A stretch of 64,000 nucleotides of DNA from an uncultured Eubacterium sp. (GCA_948579355.1 CAPAOV010000009.1:43525-107524); one strand, 5' to 3'. Shown: positions 16,552 to 25,540, counted from the first letter of the stretch. Notes: generated by a model from the letters alone, not told the origin. Made by a program: numbers and translations.

Positions 16552-18681
16552 ATGCGCCACTTTTTATCGCTATTTGTCCCTCTTGTCCTGATACTCTCTC
16601 TCTGCCATCCGCCCGCTTTTGCCCAAGCAGAAGAAGCAGCGGATGATATGACGCTGCCCTACGCAGACGGGGAAGTAATCGTTACGTTGGATAATACTTC
16701 CGGTTCTGCGCTGACGATTCCCGGCCGGAATACGTCCGATTGCGAAATTGAGGTAGAAGAATCATGGGACTTCGGAGATATCTGCATCTCGGAGGTTCAT
16801 TCCGACGAAATGTCTACGGAGCAGCTAATAGATACTCTGGAAGAGGAAAAATCCGTCGTTTCCGTCGAGCCTAATTTCGTCCGCAAAAAGCTTTCTACCA
16901 ACGATTCTTACCGCCCATTTCAGTGGTATCTGAACGGAGAGGGTTCGTTTCGGGTGAACAGTTCCGGCATACAGGAGAAGGAACTGCCAGCGGCCGCAAA
17001 CGGAAACGCTCCTATTGTCGCTGTCGTTGATACCGGCATTGATTACCGGCATGAAGATTTGAGGAACCATATGTGGATAAATCCATATTCCACTCTGCAA
17101 GGCATTTACGGGTACGATTTTGCGGATGACGATGACGACCCTATGGATGAAGACGAGGACGGACACGGTACACACTGTGCCGGCACTATAAGCGCCATGC
17201 GGAACAATGCGCTGGGAATCGCCGGACTTAGCGATGCCCGCCTGATGGCATTGAAAGTGTTTGATGAAAATGGCGAAGCGAAAGACAGCGACATTATTTC
17301 TGCCTTTTCTTATCTTTATAAAGCGCAGATGCTTGGCGCCAATATTGCGGCCGCTAATTGCTCGTGGGGCGGCGGCGGAAGAACTCCTGCCGCCGAAAAA
17401 GTGCTGATAGAAAAAATCGGCAGCAACGGCAGCCTGTTTATTTTTGCCGCCGGCAATGATGGAATCAATCACGATTTGATTGGCGGAAAAAATACCTGTC
17501 CTTACGATATCGACAGCGACTATGTGATTACGGTAGGAGCATCCGGCTTTAACGATAACCGAACCTCCTATTCCGATTACGGAAAAACGACTGTGGATTT
17601 ATTTGCGCCGGGGGAGATGATGGTTTCTACTGTCAATCAGGATTGTTTTACTCCGTTTCTGTATACAAAGGAGCAAAGAGACCGCCTGTGCTCCTATTTT
17701 TCTTCTTATGACACAAACGAAACGATTCTCTATACTGCTCCGGAGGCAGGAAAACCAAGCGACAATCTTAATTATAAAAAGAAAGAATATTCGGACGCAG
17801 ACTTTTTCGGGGCGGATGACAGCGGCTCCCTCTGCCTTTCTCTGGGCAGCACTACGCCTGCCGCCAGTTGTTCGCTGTATATGGATGTGACGGATTTACA
17901 TCTTGACACAAAAAAATCCTATTATGTATCTTACGAGATGGGTTTGGAAGAAGAGGACGGTATCTCATGGGACCACTATTTTTCCTATCGCAATAGCAAG
18001 AGTTTCCATACCTATCGGGGGCGCACTTATCTGCTCATTGTCTCATTGAGCGGTGATTTCCGTTCCTCCAGAAAAATGTATTTTGACAATCCTGCAGTTT
18101 CCGTACCGATTACTTCCAGTGTATCTTTTGGTAAATATAACGCCCTGAGCGGCACTTCAATGGCAGCTCCGACCGTTACTGCGGCAGCGGCGCTTTTATA
18201 CGCCATGTACCCATCCGACACGGCCGCGCAGCGTAAGTCACGGCTTATGCACTGCACCCGCGCGACAGAGAACCTGACTGCTTACTGCAAGACGGGCGCC
18301 GTTCTGGATTTAAGCAAATTGTCTTCTGCCACTTATGACGCCTCGCTTTTGTCAAAGCCGCAGGAACAGACTCCCGTCATTAATAAAAAGGAAACTTCCA
18401 AACCGAAAAAGGTTGCTGTCAAAAAGATTAAATTAAATAAGAAAAAGGCAACGCTCCGGTACGGCAAAAAACTAAAATTAAAGGCGACAGTCTCTCCTGC
18501 CAACGCCACGAATAAGAAAATTAAGTGGAGCGTATCCAAAAAGAAATATGCCTCCGTATCCAAAAAAGGAGTTGTGAAAGCGAAAAAACGGGGCATTGGC
18601 CACCGTGTAAAAATATACGCCAAAGCAAAGGACGGTTCTTCCAAAAAAGCCGTCTGCACAGTAAAATTAAAGCGCAAATAA
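16552..18681 (+). CDS. Secreted subtilisin-like serine protease (S8) with lysine-rich Ig-like tail
   Basis: ATG 16552 follows GGAGG and gives 709 aa. A signal peptide (about 1-25, ending FAQA) and a propeptide-like region to about 115 precede the S8 domain. The catalytic residues are Asp160 (VAVVDTGID), His205 (DGHGTHCAGTI) and Ser536 (LSGTSMAAPT), with the oxyanion Asn269 (AANCSWG). An insert of about 130 residues splits the domain before the Ser motif. The C-terminal 90 residues form a lysine-rich BIG2-like Ig domain (SPANATNKKIKWSVSKK). It would act outside the cell. A VanRS-like pair starts 19 bp downstream and may be cotranscribed. Confidence 0.93.
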   Translation: MRHFLSLFVPLVLILSLCHPPAFAQAEEAADDMTLPYADGEVIVTLDNTSGSALTIPGRNTSDCEIEVEESWDFGDICISEVHSDEMSTEQLIDTLEEEKSVVSVEPNFVRKKLSTNDSYRPFQWYLNGEGSFRVNSSGIQEKELPAAANGNAPIVAVVDTGIDYRHEDLRNHMWINPYSTLQGIYGYDFADDDDDPMDEDEDGHGTHCAGTISAMRNNALGIAGLSDARLMALKVFDENGEAKDSDIISAFSYLYKAQMLGANIAAANCSWGGGGRTPAAEKVLIEKIGSNGSLFIFAAGNDGINHDLIGGKNTCPYDIDSDYVITVGASGFNDNRTSYSDYGKTTVDLFAPGEMMVSTVNQDCFTPFLYTKEQRDRLCSYFSSYDTNETILYTAPEAGKPSDNLNYKKKEYSDADFFGADDSGSLCLSLGSTTPAASCSLYMDVTDLHLDTKKSYYVSYEMGLEEEDGISWDHYFSYRNSKSFHTYRGRTYLLIVSLSGDFRSSRKMYFDNPAVSVPITSSVSFGKYNALSGTSMAAPTVTAAAALLYAMYPSDTAAQRKSRLMHCTRATENLTAYCKTGAVLDLSKLSSATYDASLLSKPQEQTPVINKKETSKPKKVAVKKIKLNKKKATLRYGKKLKLKATVSPANATNKKIKWSVSKKKYASVSKKGVVKAKKRGIGHRVKIYAKAKDGSSKKAVCTVKLKRK

Positions 18682-18700
18682 CAGGGAGGGGATAGATTTT

Positions 18701-19393
18701 ATGGCAGGCCGCATTTTATTAGTTGACGACGAAGAAGAAATCTGCACGCTGCTGTCAGTATATTTAAAGAATGAAAATTTCGAAGTAGTAACTTTTAGTA
18801 CGGGAAAAGAGGCGCTTGATTATTTAGAAGACCATGAAGTTGATTTAGCGGTTTTGGACGTCATGCTGCCGGATATGGATGGCTTCAGCATTTGCCAGAA
18901 GATACGGGAAACTAAATATTTCCCCATTATAATGCTGACCGCGAAAAATGAAGAAATAGACATCTTAAACGGATTGACGCTCGGTGCGGATGACTATATT
19001 ACGAAACCTTTTAAATCAATGGAAGTAATGGCGCGTATCCGCACACAATTGCGTCGTTATAAAACATATGACCAGCAGGGAATTGTTTCCGAAAAGGAAG
19101 AAATTGATATTCGCGGACTGTATATTAACGGACTGACACATAAGGCCTCCCTTTACGGAGACGCATTAGAATTGACGCCGATTGAATTTTCCATTCTTTT
19201 TTATCTGGCAAAGAGACAGGGACAGGTTGTGTCGTCGGAAGAGTTATTTGAAGCTGTCTGGAAAGAGAAATATTACGACCAGAACAATACGGTAATGACA
19301 CATATTGGCCGCTTACGTGAAAAAATGAAAGAATCGGCGAAAAAGCCTACATTTATAAAAACAGTATGGGGAGTGGGGTATACAATTGAATAG
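18701..19393 (+). CDS. OmpR/VanR-type response regulator
   Basis: A 230 aa regulator with an N-terminal receiver (phospho-acceptor Asp53 in AVLDVMLPDMDG, lysine in ITKPFK) and a C-terminal winged-helix DNA-binding domain (ELTPIEFSILFYLAKRQGQV to KTVWGVGYTIE). It overlaps the kinase gene by 8 bp, so the two form a pair. It is closest in look to VanR-like regulators of Clostridia. The likely target is the C39-like gene just downstream, preceded by tandem 11-bp repeats. Confidence 0.92.
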   Translation: MAGRILLVDDEEEICTLLSVYLKNENFEVVTFSTGKEALDYLEDHEVDLAVLDVMLPDMDGFSICQKIRETKYFPIIMLTAKNEEIDILNGLTLGADDYITKPFKSMEVMARIRTQLRRYKTYDQQGIVSEKEEIDIRGLYINGLTHKASLYGDALELTPIEFSILFYLAKRQGQVVSSEELFEAVWKEKYYDQNNTVMTHIGRLREKMKESAKKPTFIKTVWGVGYTIE

Positions 19394-20369
19394 TATAAAT
19401 GAAATAAAATACCGAAATACAAAATTTAAGTTACTAATCTACGTGTTTATCTGGATTTTGCTGTGTGTGTGCGGCTATCTGTCTAAACTTTATCTGTCTA
19501 CGTTTGTCTGGTACTCGTGGGAGCCGGTTTATCCGTATCTGCATCTTCTCAAAGAAAATCTTGCCGCCATAATGCTTGGTATTTTTGCTCTCGGCATTTT
19601 TGCCATTTTGTGGCACGACTACCGGCAGATGAAAAATCTGGTGACAAAGGAACGGGAAGCAGCTCTAAAATTAGCGGCGCAGTCGGAACAGCGGAAAAAT
19701 GATTTAGTCGTCTATCTGGCACATGATTTAAAGACGCCTCTGACTTCTGTACTCGGCTATCTTGAGTTATTGCAGAAAACTCCGGAGCTGCCTGAGGAAA
19801 CTAAGCTCAAATATATGCAGACAGCATATGCAAAAGCGGAGCGTCTGGAAGATTTGCTCAACGAATTTTTTGAGATAACGAGATATAATCTGACACAAAT
19901 TATATTGGAGAAATCGAAGATTAATATGACAAGAATGCTGGAGCAATTGATTTTTGAATTTCGGCCAATGCTTCAAGAGCGCGATTTATCGTGCGAGCTG
20001 ACGGCAGAAAAGGATTGTCCTTTTTTCTGCGATGCCAACCGTATCCAGCGGGTTTTTGACAATCTGCTAAAAAATGCCATACACTATTCTTTTTCCGGTT
20101 CTACGATTACTATTAATGTGAGTTTGAGAGAGAGGGAAATTGTCATCACCTTTACAAACGAGGGAAATACGATTCCACCGGAAAAACTCTCCCACATTTT
20201 TGAGCAATTTTATCGTTTGGACAGCGCCCGCAGAACAAAGACCGGGGGCGCCGGCGTGGGACTGGCGATTGCCAAGGAAATTGTGAAACTACACGGGGGA
20301 TTGATTACAGCGGCAAGTGAAAATAACCGTATTTGTTTTCAAGTCATATTACCGATTTTATCATCGTGA
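19386..20369 (+). CDS. VanS-like sensor histidine kinase
   Basis: A 327 aa membrane kinase. Two membrane segments (about 16-36 and 60-76) flank a short outside loop, then come a HisKA domain with His113 (YLAHDLKTPLTSVLGYLELL) and a HATPase domain with N-box NLLKNAIHYS and G-box GGAGVGLAIAKEI. The design and size match VanS-type kinases that sense cell-wall stress. It partners the overlapping response regulator. No vanHAX genes are present, so glycopeptide resistance should not be assumed. Confidence 0.9.
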   Translation: MNSINEIKYRNTKFKLLIYVFIWILLCVCGYLSKLYLSTFVWYSWEPVYPYLHLLKENLAAIMLGIFALGIFAILWHDYRQMKNLVTKEREAALKLAAQSEQRKNDLVVYLAHDLKTPLTSVLGYLELLQKTPELPEETKLKYMQTAYAKAERLEDLLNEFFEITRYNLTQIILEKSKINMTRMLEQLIFEFRPMLQERDLSCELTAEKDCPFFCDANRIQRVFDNLLKNAIHYSFSGSTITINVSLREREIVITFTNEGNTIPPEKLSHIFEQFYRLDSARRTKTGGAGVGLAIAKEIVKLHGGLITAASENNRICFQVILPILSS

Positions 20370-20385
20370 GAAAATCGTGAGAAAT
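20364..20385 (+). promoter_or_regulatory. Tandem 11-bp repeats, candidate VanR-like binding site
   Basis: TCGTGAGAAAA and TCGTGAGAAAT stand head to tail with no gap, at 20364-20374 and 20375-20385. OmpR-family regulators bind direct repeats spaced about one helical turn. The site begins in the last codons of the kinase gene, about 95 bp before the C39-like gene. Confidence 0.55.
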
Positions 20386-20478
20386 TTGTTATAAAAAGAA
20401 AAAAACTTCCATTCTTTCTTTTGTTATGATGACAATATCAAAGGGCAAAAGAATATGTATCAGAATGGAGGTTTTTTT

Positions 20479-21186
20479 ATGGTACCAGACAAAAGATATT
20501 ACAGGCACCGCATCCGAAAGAGAAGAAACATAACTGCCGCATGGATTTTCTTTACTACCTGTTTTCTACTTACTCTTATAGGACTCTTTTTTACTTTGAG
20601 TAATTTAGATAAACAGCATTCTTCCCAATACTCATCTCAGGCAGAGTCCGGCTTATCCAAAACTGATTTAACGAAACTGACAGAGGAAGAGCGGAATGGA
20701 AAGGAGCCGCTTTTTTTACAGACCGATGAGCGCTGGAAAGATGTAACATATGGAAGCAGTACGATTGCAAAGTCTGGATGCGGCCCTGCCTGTCTCGCTA
20801 TGGTTGTCGCTGCGCTGACAGGCAATTGCGAAATAACGCCGCCTGAAGTAGCAAAATACAGCGAAAAAAACGACTACTTTGTCGAGGGACTCGGGACCAG
20901 ATGGCAGCTAATACCGAAAGGAAGCGAATACTATGATTTGCATGTTAGCGAACTGCCTCTTGTTGAAAAACGCCTGTATCAAACGCTGGACGAGGGCGGC
21001 AAAATAATATGTGCCATGGGGCCGGGAGATTTCACTGCCGAGGGGCATTATATTGAATTGTATGGGTATGACGAATCGGGATTTCAAATACACGACCCGA
21101 ATTCGTTAGAGCGGAGTAGGAAGTCTTGGAAATATAGTGAGTTTTATACACAGATAAAAAATTTGTGGGGAATCTGGCGCAAATGA
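20479..21186 (+). CDS. Membrane-anchored C39-like cysteine peptidase
   Basis: ATG 20479 follows GGAGG and gives 235 aa. A basic N-terminus and one membrane helix (about 19-41) anchor an extracytoplasmic C39_2-type papain-fold domain. Cys101 in KSGCGPACLAMV and the His in AEGHYIELYGY are the likely catalytic pair, and HDPNS fits the third position. Such proteins are thought to cleave peptides at the cell wall. It lies directly behind the VanRS-like pair, with tandem repeats in its promoter region, so regulation by that pair is likely. A strong terminator follows. Confidence 0.82.
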   Translation: MVPDKRYYRHRIRKRRNITAAWIFFTTCFLLTLIGLFFTLSNLDKQHSSQYSSQAESGLSKTDLTKLTEEERNGKEPLFLQTDERWKDVTYGSSTIAKSGCGPACLAMVVAALTGNCEITPPEVAKYSEKNDYFVEGLGTRWQLIPKGSEYYDLHVSELPLVEKRLYQTLDEGGKIICAMGPGDFTAEGHYIELYGYDESGFQIHDPNSLERSRKSWKYSEFYTQIKNLWGIWRK

Positions 21187-21200
21187 TAAAACAGTACGCA

Positions 21201-21230
21201 AAAAAGGGGATGACTAAACATCCCCTTTTT
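21201..21230. terminator. Bidirectional Rho-independent terminator
   Basis: A 12-bp stem (AAAAAGGGGATG / CATCCCCTTTTT) with a 6-nt loop. It separates the plus-strand C39-like gene from the convergent hybrid kinase gene and has an A or T run on each side, so it can serve both. Confidence 0.85.
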
Positions 21231-21241
21231 AAAATACTCTT

Positions 21242-23794
21242 TTACTCAGACAAAAACTTTTCAAGCAACCGAAGTAATTCTTTGACGTTAAGCGGTTTTG
21301 CCGTATGAGCGTTCATACCGCAATTGATACAGTGCTGCACGTCGTCGGAAAAGGCATCGGCCGTCATCGCAATAATCGGTAAATCTTTATCCGGTCTATC
21401 CAATGCACGAATATTCTCCGTTGCCTCATATCCGTTCATAATCGGCATACGGATATCCATGAGGATAGCATCATAAAATCCGACTTCAGACGCCTCAAAT
21501 TTTTCGACGCACTCTTTTCCGTTTACCGCCCGCTCAAGTACCAAATCTACAGAGGATAAAATCTCTTCCGCAATTTCCCAGTTTAAGTCAATATCCTCTG
21601 CGAGAAGAATATGTTTTCCTTTAAAGTCAATCGTAGGCGCCTCCGGCTTTTCGGCCTCTTGCTTCTGACCCTCAACATACTGTATCAGTCTCTCATATAA
21701 GGTCGACTTAAACAGCGGTTTCGATATGAAGCCCTCAATATCTACCAGACCTGCTTCCTCTTCGATTTCATGCCATGCATAGGCAGAAATGAGAAATACC
21801 GGTATCTTAACACCAACTCTTTCACGGATTTTGCGTATCGTTTCCATGCCGCTCATCTTTGGCATCTTCCAGTCGATAAGAACAAACTGATAATCATCAT
21901 TTCTCTTATGATGCTCTTCTATCATCTCCACGCCCTGCTGGCCATCCTGCGTCCAGTCCGCGTGCACTCCCAGCTCTTCCAAATTGGCAACCGCACTCAG
22001 ACATAACTGCTCATTATCATCAATGACAAGGATGTTCCATTGCGGAAGCTTCATATCCTTTTCTTCTACCTGCGCCTTTTCTAAATCAAGGACAATATGA
22101 AATTCACTTCCTTTGCCGAGCTCGCTTGTCAACTGAATGCTTCCATCCATAATGTCCACAATCGCCTTTGTAATCGCCATGCCAAGACCCGTTCCGGTAA
22201 TTTCCTGAACCTGTTTCGATTCATCTCTGGTGAAAGAATCCCATATTTTCTTCTGGAACTCCTCGGACATTCCTATTCCGCTATCCTTTACGATAAAGTG
22301 GGTTCTGACATATTTATCCCCTTTCGGTGATTCTTCCTGATACAGATGAACATCTATTCTTCCACTCTCCATCGTAAATTTAACGGCATTCGATAAAAGA
22401 TTAAGTAAAATCTGATTCAAACGCACACTGTCACAATTTACATTTTCTGTCTGAATCTGCTCAATAAATATATCAAAATATTGATTTCTCTTTTTCAGTT
22501 GTGGCTGCATAATATTTATAATATCATCCATCGTTTCTCTCAACGAAATCTGATTATAATTCAAGGTCAGCTTGCCGCTCTCAATCTTCGACATATCCAA
22601 TACGTCATTGATTAGGCCAAGCAAATGCTTACTTGACAGCTTCACTTTTTTCAGACAATCCTCTACTTTCATGGAATCATCGATATTTTTCAACGCTATC
22701 TCCGTCATTCCGACGATGGCATTCATCGGCGTACGAATGTCATGACTCATGCTCGAGAGAAATTCACTCTTGGCACGATTGGCCTGCATCGCATCCTGAC
22801 GGGCTCCTTCCAGTTCCCTCATTACCTGTCGGGATAAACGATAATATAGCATAAAGGTAATAAGCATGACAATTAAAATGGCTAATAACGCCCCTACTGT
22901 CAATACGATTCGGCTAAAATCCAATTCCGTTAGCTGATTATCCAAAACGCCGCTCGGCATAACAGAAATTAAGTACCAGTCTACATCCGGTGATATCGGA
23001 GTACAGAAAATATGCTGCCGTTTCCCATCAACGAGTAAAACCGTGGAATAGGGCTCATTTTTCTTCATCGCCGCTTTCATGGCATCAATATAATACTGCG
23101 GGTTCTGGGTATTAGCCTTATCCAATATTGCTTCCAGACGATGGAAATAACTCTGCCGGAACGCCTCGCCGCTGCGGATAATATAATTTCCCTCCTTATC
23201 GACAATATGGGAATAGAGCATGGCGTCCTTTTCATTCAAATACAAGGCGCTGTTCAAATAATCTATCGGTACGGCTGCAATGATGGCACAACTGGTACCG
23301 CCGTTTTCCAGCATATATTCTGCCGACTGCGCCAGCATTAAATATTTTTGTCCCTTGGAATTTTTCCCGAGGGCAATCGCATTCCCCCGCGCATTCAGAT
23401 TTTTTGTAACATCATCAAAATCTGATATTTCTATGTTGTCATCTCCAAATATCTTCTCTGCCTGACCATCCTTATCATACAGTGCCAGATAAGAAAAACT
23501 TCTTACTTCGGCGCTCAGCTTCAAATCGTTCAGCATTTCTTTTCTATTATCCATAGAAGCCGGCTTTGTGCGCTCATATATACCTTTCACCTGTTCCAGA
23601 CGCAGGTTTATAATAGTGTTAAATTTCTGCTCCAGCTGCACATTAATCTCCGACATATAAATCTCACCGATACCGGTTATTGACTCCTCGGTTTTGTTCG
23701 ACATAAAATATATCAGACTAATAAAAATAACTACACAAATTAACACTGCTATTGTAACACTAGACCACAAAAAGCGCTTTATCTTTTTTTCCAT
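21242..23794 (-). CDS. Hybrid sensor histidine kinase with two receiver domains
   Basis: An 850 aa membrane protein. A membrane segment at 8-31, a Cache-like sensor domain outside (about 40-290) and a second segment at 297-318 are followed by HisKA with His351 (FLSSMSHDIRTPMNAI), a HATPase domain, a first receiver with Asp641 and a second with Asp780 (AILMDIRMPIMNG). This is a phosphorelay kinase that would pass phosphate to an Hpt protein; the Hpt gene lies directly upstream on the same strand. The output regulator is not in the window. The ligand is unknown. Confidence 0.92.
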   Translation of the reverse strand: MEKKIKRFLWSSVTIAVLICVVIFISLIYFMSNKTEESITGIGEIYMSEINVQLEQKFNTIINLRLEQVKGIYERTKPASMDNRKEMLNDLKLSAEVRSFSYLALYDKDGQAEKIFGDDNIEISDFDDVTKNLNARGNAIALGKNSKGQKYLMLAQSAEYMLENGGTSCAIIAAVPIDYLNSALYLNEKDAMLYSHIVDKEGNYIIRSGEAFRQSYFHRLEAILDKANTQNPQYYIDAMKAAMKKNEPYSTVLLVDGKRQHIFCTPISPDVDWYLISVMPSGVLDNQLTELDFSRIVLTVGALLAILIVMLITFMLYYRLSRQVMRELEGARQDAMQANRAKSEFLSSMSHDIRTPMNAIVGMTEIALKNIDDSMKVEDCLKKVKLSSKHLLGLINDVLDMSKIESGKLTLNYNQISLRETMDDIINIMQPQLKKRNQYFDIFIEQIQTENVNCDSVRLNQILLNLLSNAVKFTMESGRIDVHLYQEESPKGDKYVRTHFIVKDSGIGMSEEFQKKIWDSFTRDESKQVQEITGTGLGMAITKAIVDIMDGSIQLTSELGKGSEFHIVLDLEKAQVEEKDMKLPQWNILVIDDNEQLCLSAVANLEELGVHADWTQDGQQGVEMIEEHHKRNDDYQFVLIDWKMPKMSGMETIRKIRERVGVKIPVFLISAYAWHEIEEEAGLVDIEGFISKPLFKSTLYERLIQYVEGQKQEAEKPEAPTIDFKGKHILLAEDIDLNWEIAEEILSSVDLVLERAVNGKECVEKFEASEVGFYDAILMDIRMPIMNGYEATENIRALDRPDKDLPIIAMTADAFSDDVQHCINCGMNAHTAKPLNVKELLRLLEKFLSE

Positions 23795-23837
23795 CTCTGC
23801 GGAGCTCCTTTCAAAACTGATTCCATGTTATTGCCCT

Positions 23838-24191
23838 CTAATTGCTGTATCGTTCAATACAATCGACTATTTTTTCCTGAACCGGAAGCAGTTGGTTCAG
23901 CTCAACTCTCGCTTCCTCCGGTTCTCCGCTGCGAAGTGAATCTACTATTTTCGTATACGACACAAAAAGCGGTGTAAGGGATAAGTTCCCTGTCACCCCT
24001 TTCAGAGCATGTGTTTTTTCTATCATATCGTCACATTCACTGTCATCAAAATCCGGTGAAATTTTACTACTATGTATCATATTGGGAAATGTACGCAGCA
24101 TCTTTTCGTATAACGACGTATTATTCATAAAACGCTGCAGTCCTTCATTGACATCTACCCCGATTTCCTGCAATTCATCCAGCATACTCAC
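23838..24191 (-). CDS. Hpt phosphotransfer protein
   Basis: A 117 aa single-domain histidine phosphotransfer protein. His61 in THALKGVTGNLSL is the phosphorylated residue. It starts with GTG behind GGGAGAG, and lies 43 bp upstream of the hybrid kinase gene, its obvious partner in the relay. A free Hpt beside a two-receiver hybrid kinase is a familiar layout in Lachnospiraceae. Confidence 0.88.
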   Translation of the reverse strand: MSMLDELQEIGVDVNEGLQRFMNNTSLYEKMLRTFPNMIHSSKISPDFDDSECDDMIEKTHALKGVTGNLSLTPLFVSYTKIVDSLRSGEPEEARVELNQLLPVQEKIVDCIERYSN

Positions 24192-24225
24192 GAAATCACT
24201 CTCCCTCTTTTATGCATTCGAGTTC

Positions 24226-24254
24226 ATCGTATCATACGCAACTAAAAATGTCAA
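24226..24254 (-). promoter_or_regulatory. Sigma-A promoter for the Hpt-hybrid kinase operon
   Basis: On the minus strand TTGACA (24249-24254), a 17-nt spacer and TACGAT (24226-24231), with the Hpt start codon about 35 bp further on. Confidence 0.6.
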
Positions 24255-24294
24255 TTAGGAACGACTCTGTTAAGATGAAAGAAAACAATAGAAA

Positions 24295-24381
24295 TTAAAT
24301 CTGCCGGGTTATAATTATAAAAATGAGTAAAACCAAAAATGCGGCAAAGAGAGTAAAAAAGACAAACCGGTTTTTTTTCAT
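24295..24381 (-). CDS. Small single-span membrane peptide (28 aa)
   Basis: The reading frame begins MKKNRFVFFTLF, continues as an unbroken hydrophobic stretch and ends ITRQI. ATG 24381 has GGAGGTC four bases upstream, and a full promoter (TTGAAG, 17-nt spacer, TAAAAT at 24422-24450) lies about 40 bp before it. The peptide has a basic start, one membrane span of about 20 residues and a basic end. It resembles small membrane proteins, including type I toxins, but no antisense RNA or terminator is seen. I do not recognise a family. Confidence 0.5.
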   Translation of the reverse strand: MKKNRFVFFTLFAAFLVLLIFIIITRQI

Positions 24382-24421
24382 TTTGACCTCCGTTCTAAGG
24401 CAAACGACCTTTTCCTCCCAT

Positions 24422-24450
24422 ATTTTAACACAACAAGCTCTCGTCTTCAA
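24422..24450 (-). promoter_or_regulatory. Promoter of the 28-aa membrane peptide gene
   Basis: On the minus strand TTGAAG (24445-24450), a 17-nt spacer and TAAAAT (24422-24427). A 15-bp palindrome sits 9 bp upstream of the -35. Confidence 0.5.
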
Positions 24451-24458
24451 GCATTAAT

Positions 24459-24473
24459 TTCACATTATGTGAA
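24459..24473. promoter_or_regulatory. Palindromic operator candidate (TTCACAT-T-ATGTGAA)
   Basis: A perfect 7-1-7 palindrome in the gap between the membrane-peptide gene and the divergent XRE regulator. A third half-site-like TTTCACC follows at 24479. It is a natural candidate for autoregulation by the XRE protein. Confidence 0.5.
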
Positions 24474-24534
24474 TTTCATTTCACCAACTGGTAAATACTT
24501 GTTGATACACTAAGCGTGAAAGAAGGTGGTACTC

Positions 24535-24828
24535 TTGCTGAACATGGGAAAGAAGCTGAAAGAGCTTCGGATTCAGAGAAATCTAACACAAAAACAAGTC
24601 GCTGAACGCGTCGGAGTAGCCATTAGCGCTATCTCTTCCTATGAAGCAGAACTACGGTATCCTTCCTATGCGATTCTTATCAAACTGGCTACCACTTATC
24701 ATGTTTCAACCGATTATCTTCTCGGTATGCCAACCGGATTCACCATTGATGTAAGCGATTTGGCAGAGGAAGACATTGCGTTGTTGTTACAGATGATAGA
24801 ACGTTTAAAAAACGGGAAAAAGCAGTGA
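24535..24828 (+). CDS. XRE-family transcription regulator
   Basis: The protein is 97-100 aa. A classic helix-turn-helix occupies the N-terminal 60 residues (KELRIQRNLTQKQVAERVGV, then AISSYEAELRYPSYAILIKL and STDYLLG). The TTG at 24535 is favoured because AAGGTGG lies five bases upstream; a GTG at 24526 and an ATG at 24544 are also in frame. The tail is short and could hold a dimer helix. It may bind the palindrome 60 bp upstream and control the divergent membrane peptide. Confidence 0.85.
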   Translation: MLNMGKKLKELRIQRNLTQKQVAERVGVAISAISSYEAELRYPSYAILIKLATTYHVSTDYLLGMPTGFTIDVSDLAEEDIALLLQMIERLKNGKKQ

Positions 24829-24853
24829 AAAACAGAAATTTGCAATTTTACTC

Positions 24854-24881
24854 TCGACAGATAAAAAAAATGTGCTATACT
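24854..24881 (+). promoter_or_regulatory. tRNA-Gly promoter
   Basis: TCGACA, a 16-nt spacer and an extended -10 (TGTGCTATACT), ending 10 bp before the tRNA. Confidence 0.6.
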
Positions 24882-24891
24882 TATAGATAGT

Positions 24892-24962
24892 GCAGATGTA
24901 GTTCATCGGTAGAACACCAGCTTCCCAAGCTGGGGAGGCGGGTTCGATTCCCGTCATCTGCT
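24892..24962 (+). tRNA. tRNA-Gly (anticodon CCC)
   Basis: A full cloverleaf can be drawn: acceptor arm GCAGATG / CATCTGC, anticodon arm CCAGC-TTCCCAA-GCTGG with anticodon CCC, and T arm GCGGG-TTCGATT-CCCGT. The 3' CCA is not encoded. It reads GGG codons. Confidence 0.95.
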
Positions 24963-24968
24963 TCTTCA

Positions 24969-25006
24969 TTAGGAACTGTCTTTACCGACAGTTCCTAAAA
25001 TTTTTT
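24969..25006 (+). terminator. Rho-independent terminator after tRNA-Gly
   Basis: A 12-bp stem TTAGGAACTGTC / GACAGTTCCTAA with a 6-nt loop is followed by AATTTTTT. Its 3' arm overlaps the stop codon of the convergent greA. Confidence 0.85.
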
Positions 25007-25495
25007 GATTTCTTCGGATTCGTCGTCGCTCTTGCAAATTTCCAAAATCCGCACATAATAACGAACGGCATCGTTCACTTTAATGAGGATGCGCTCGCCC
25101 TCTTTTGCCCCGAGGAGCGCTTTCCCCATCGGTGAGTCAATACTAATCATCTGATTAAGCGCATCGCTGCGCACGGTAGTGACAATCTTATATTCCTCTT
25201 CCGTCTGGTCGTCTTCGACAAATATTTTTACCGTATCGTTTAAGCCCACTTCATTTTCACCTGAATTATCTTCGACAATCTGCGCCGTCTTTATCATCTT
25301 TTCCAAATACCGTATACGGCTCTCGTTTTCGTTTTTAAACTTTTTTGCCGCCTTGTATTCAAAATTTTCGCTTAAATCTCCATGTGCTCTCGCTTCTTTC
25401 ACGTCTTCCAAGGCTTCTTTGCGGACAACAAGTTTACGATGCTCAATCTCCTTTTCCATCTTTTCTATATCTCCGCGCGTCAACTTATCGTACAT
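24995..25495 (-). CDS. greA: Transcription elongation factor GreA-like
   Basis: A 166 aa GreA/GreB family protein. The N-terminal coiled coil carries the acidic tip motif HGDLSENFEYKAAK used to stimulate transcript cleavage in backtracked RNA polymerase. The C-terminal FKBP-like domain contains ISIDSPMGKALLG and a K-x-G-type turn. It is slightly longer than the usual 158 aa, with an acidic tail. It stands alone between a tRNA and a hydrolase gene, so it may be a second Gre paralogue rather than the main GreA. Confidence 0.85.
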   Translation of the reverse strand: MYDKLTRGDIEKMEKEIEHRKLVVRKEALEDVKEARAHGDLSENFEYKAAKKFKNENESRIRYLEKMIKTAQIVEDNSGENEVGLNDTVKIFVEDDQTEEEYKIVTTVRSDALNQMISIDSPMGKALLGAKEGERILIKVNDAVRYYVRILEICKSDDESEEIKKF

Positions 25496-25540
25496 CGTTT
25501 CTCCTCCATTAATTCATTTTATTTGCTGCTTCATAAAACT

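Noticed and set aside
18701..21186. Vancomycin resistance locus
   Set aside because: Only VanR/VanS-like regulators are present; there is no ligase, dehydrogenase or vanX, and the third gene is a C39-like peptidase.
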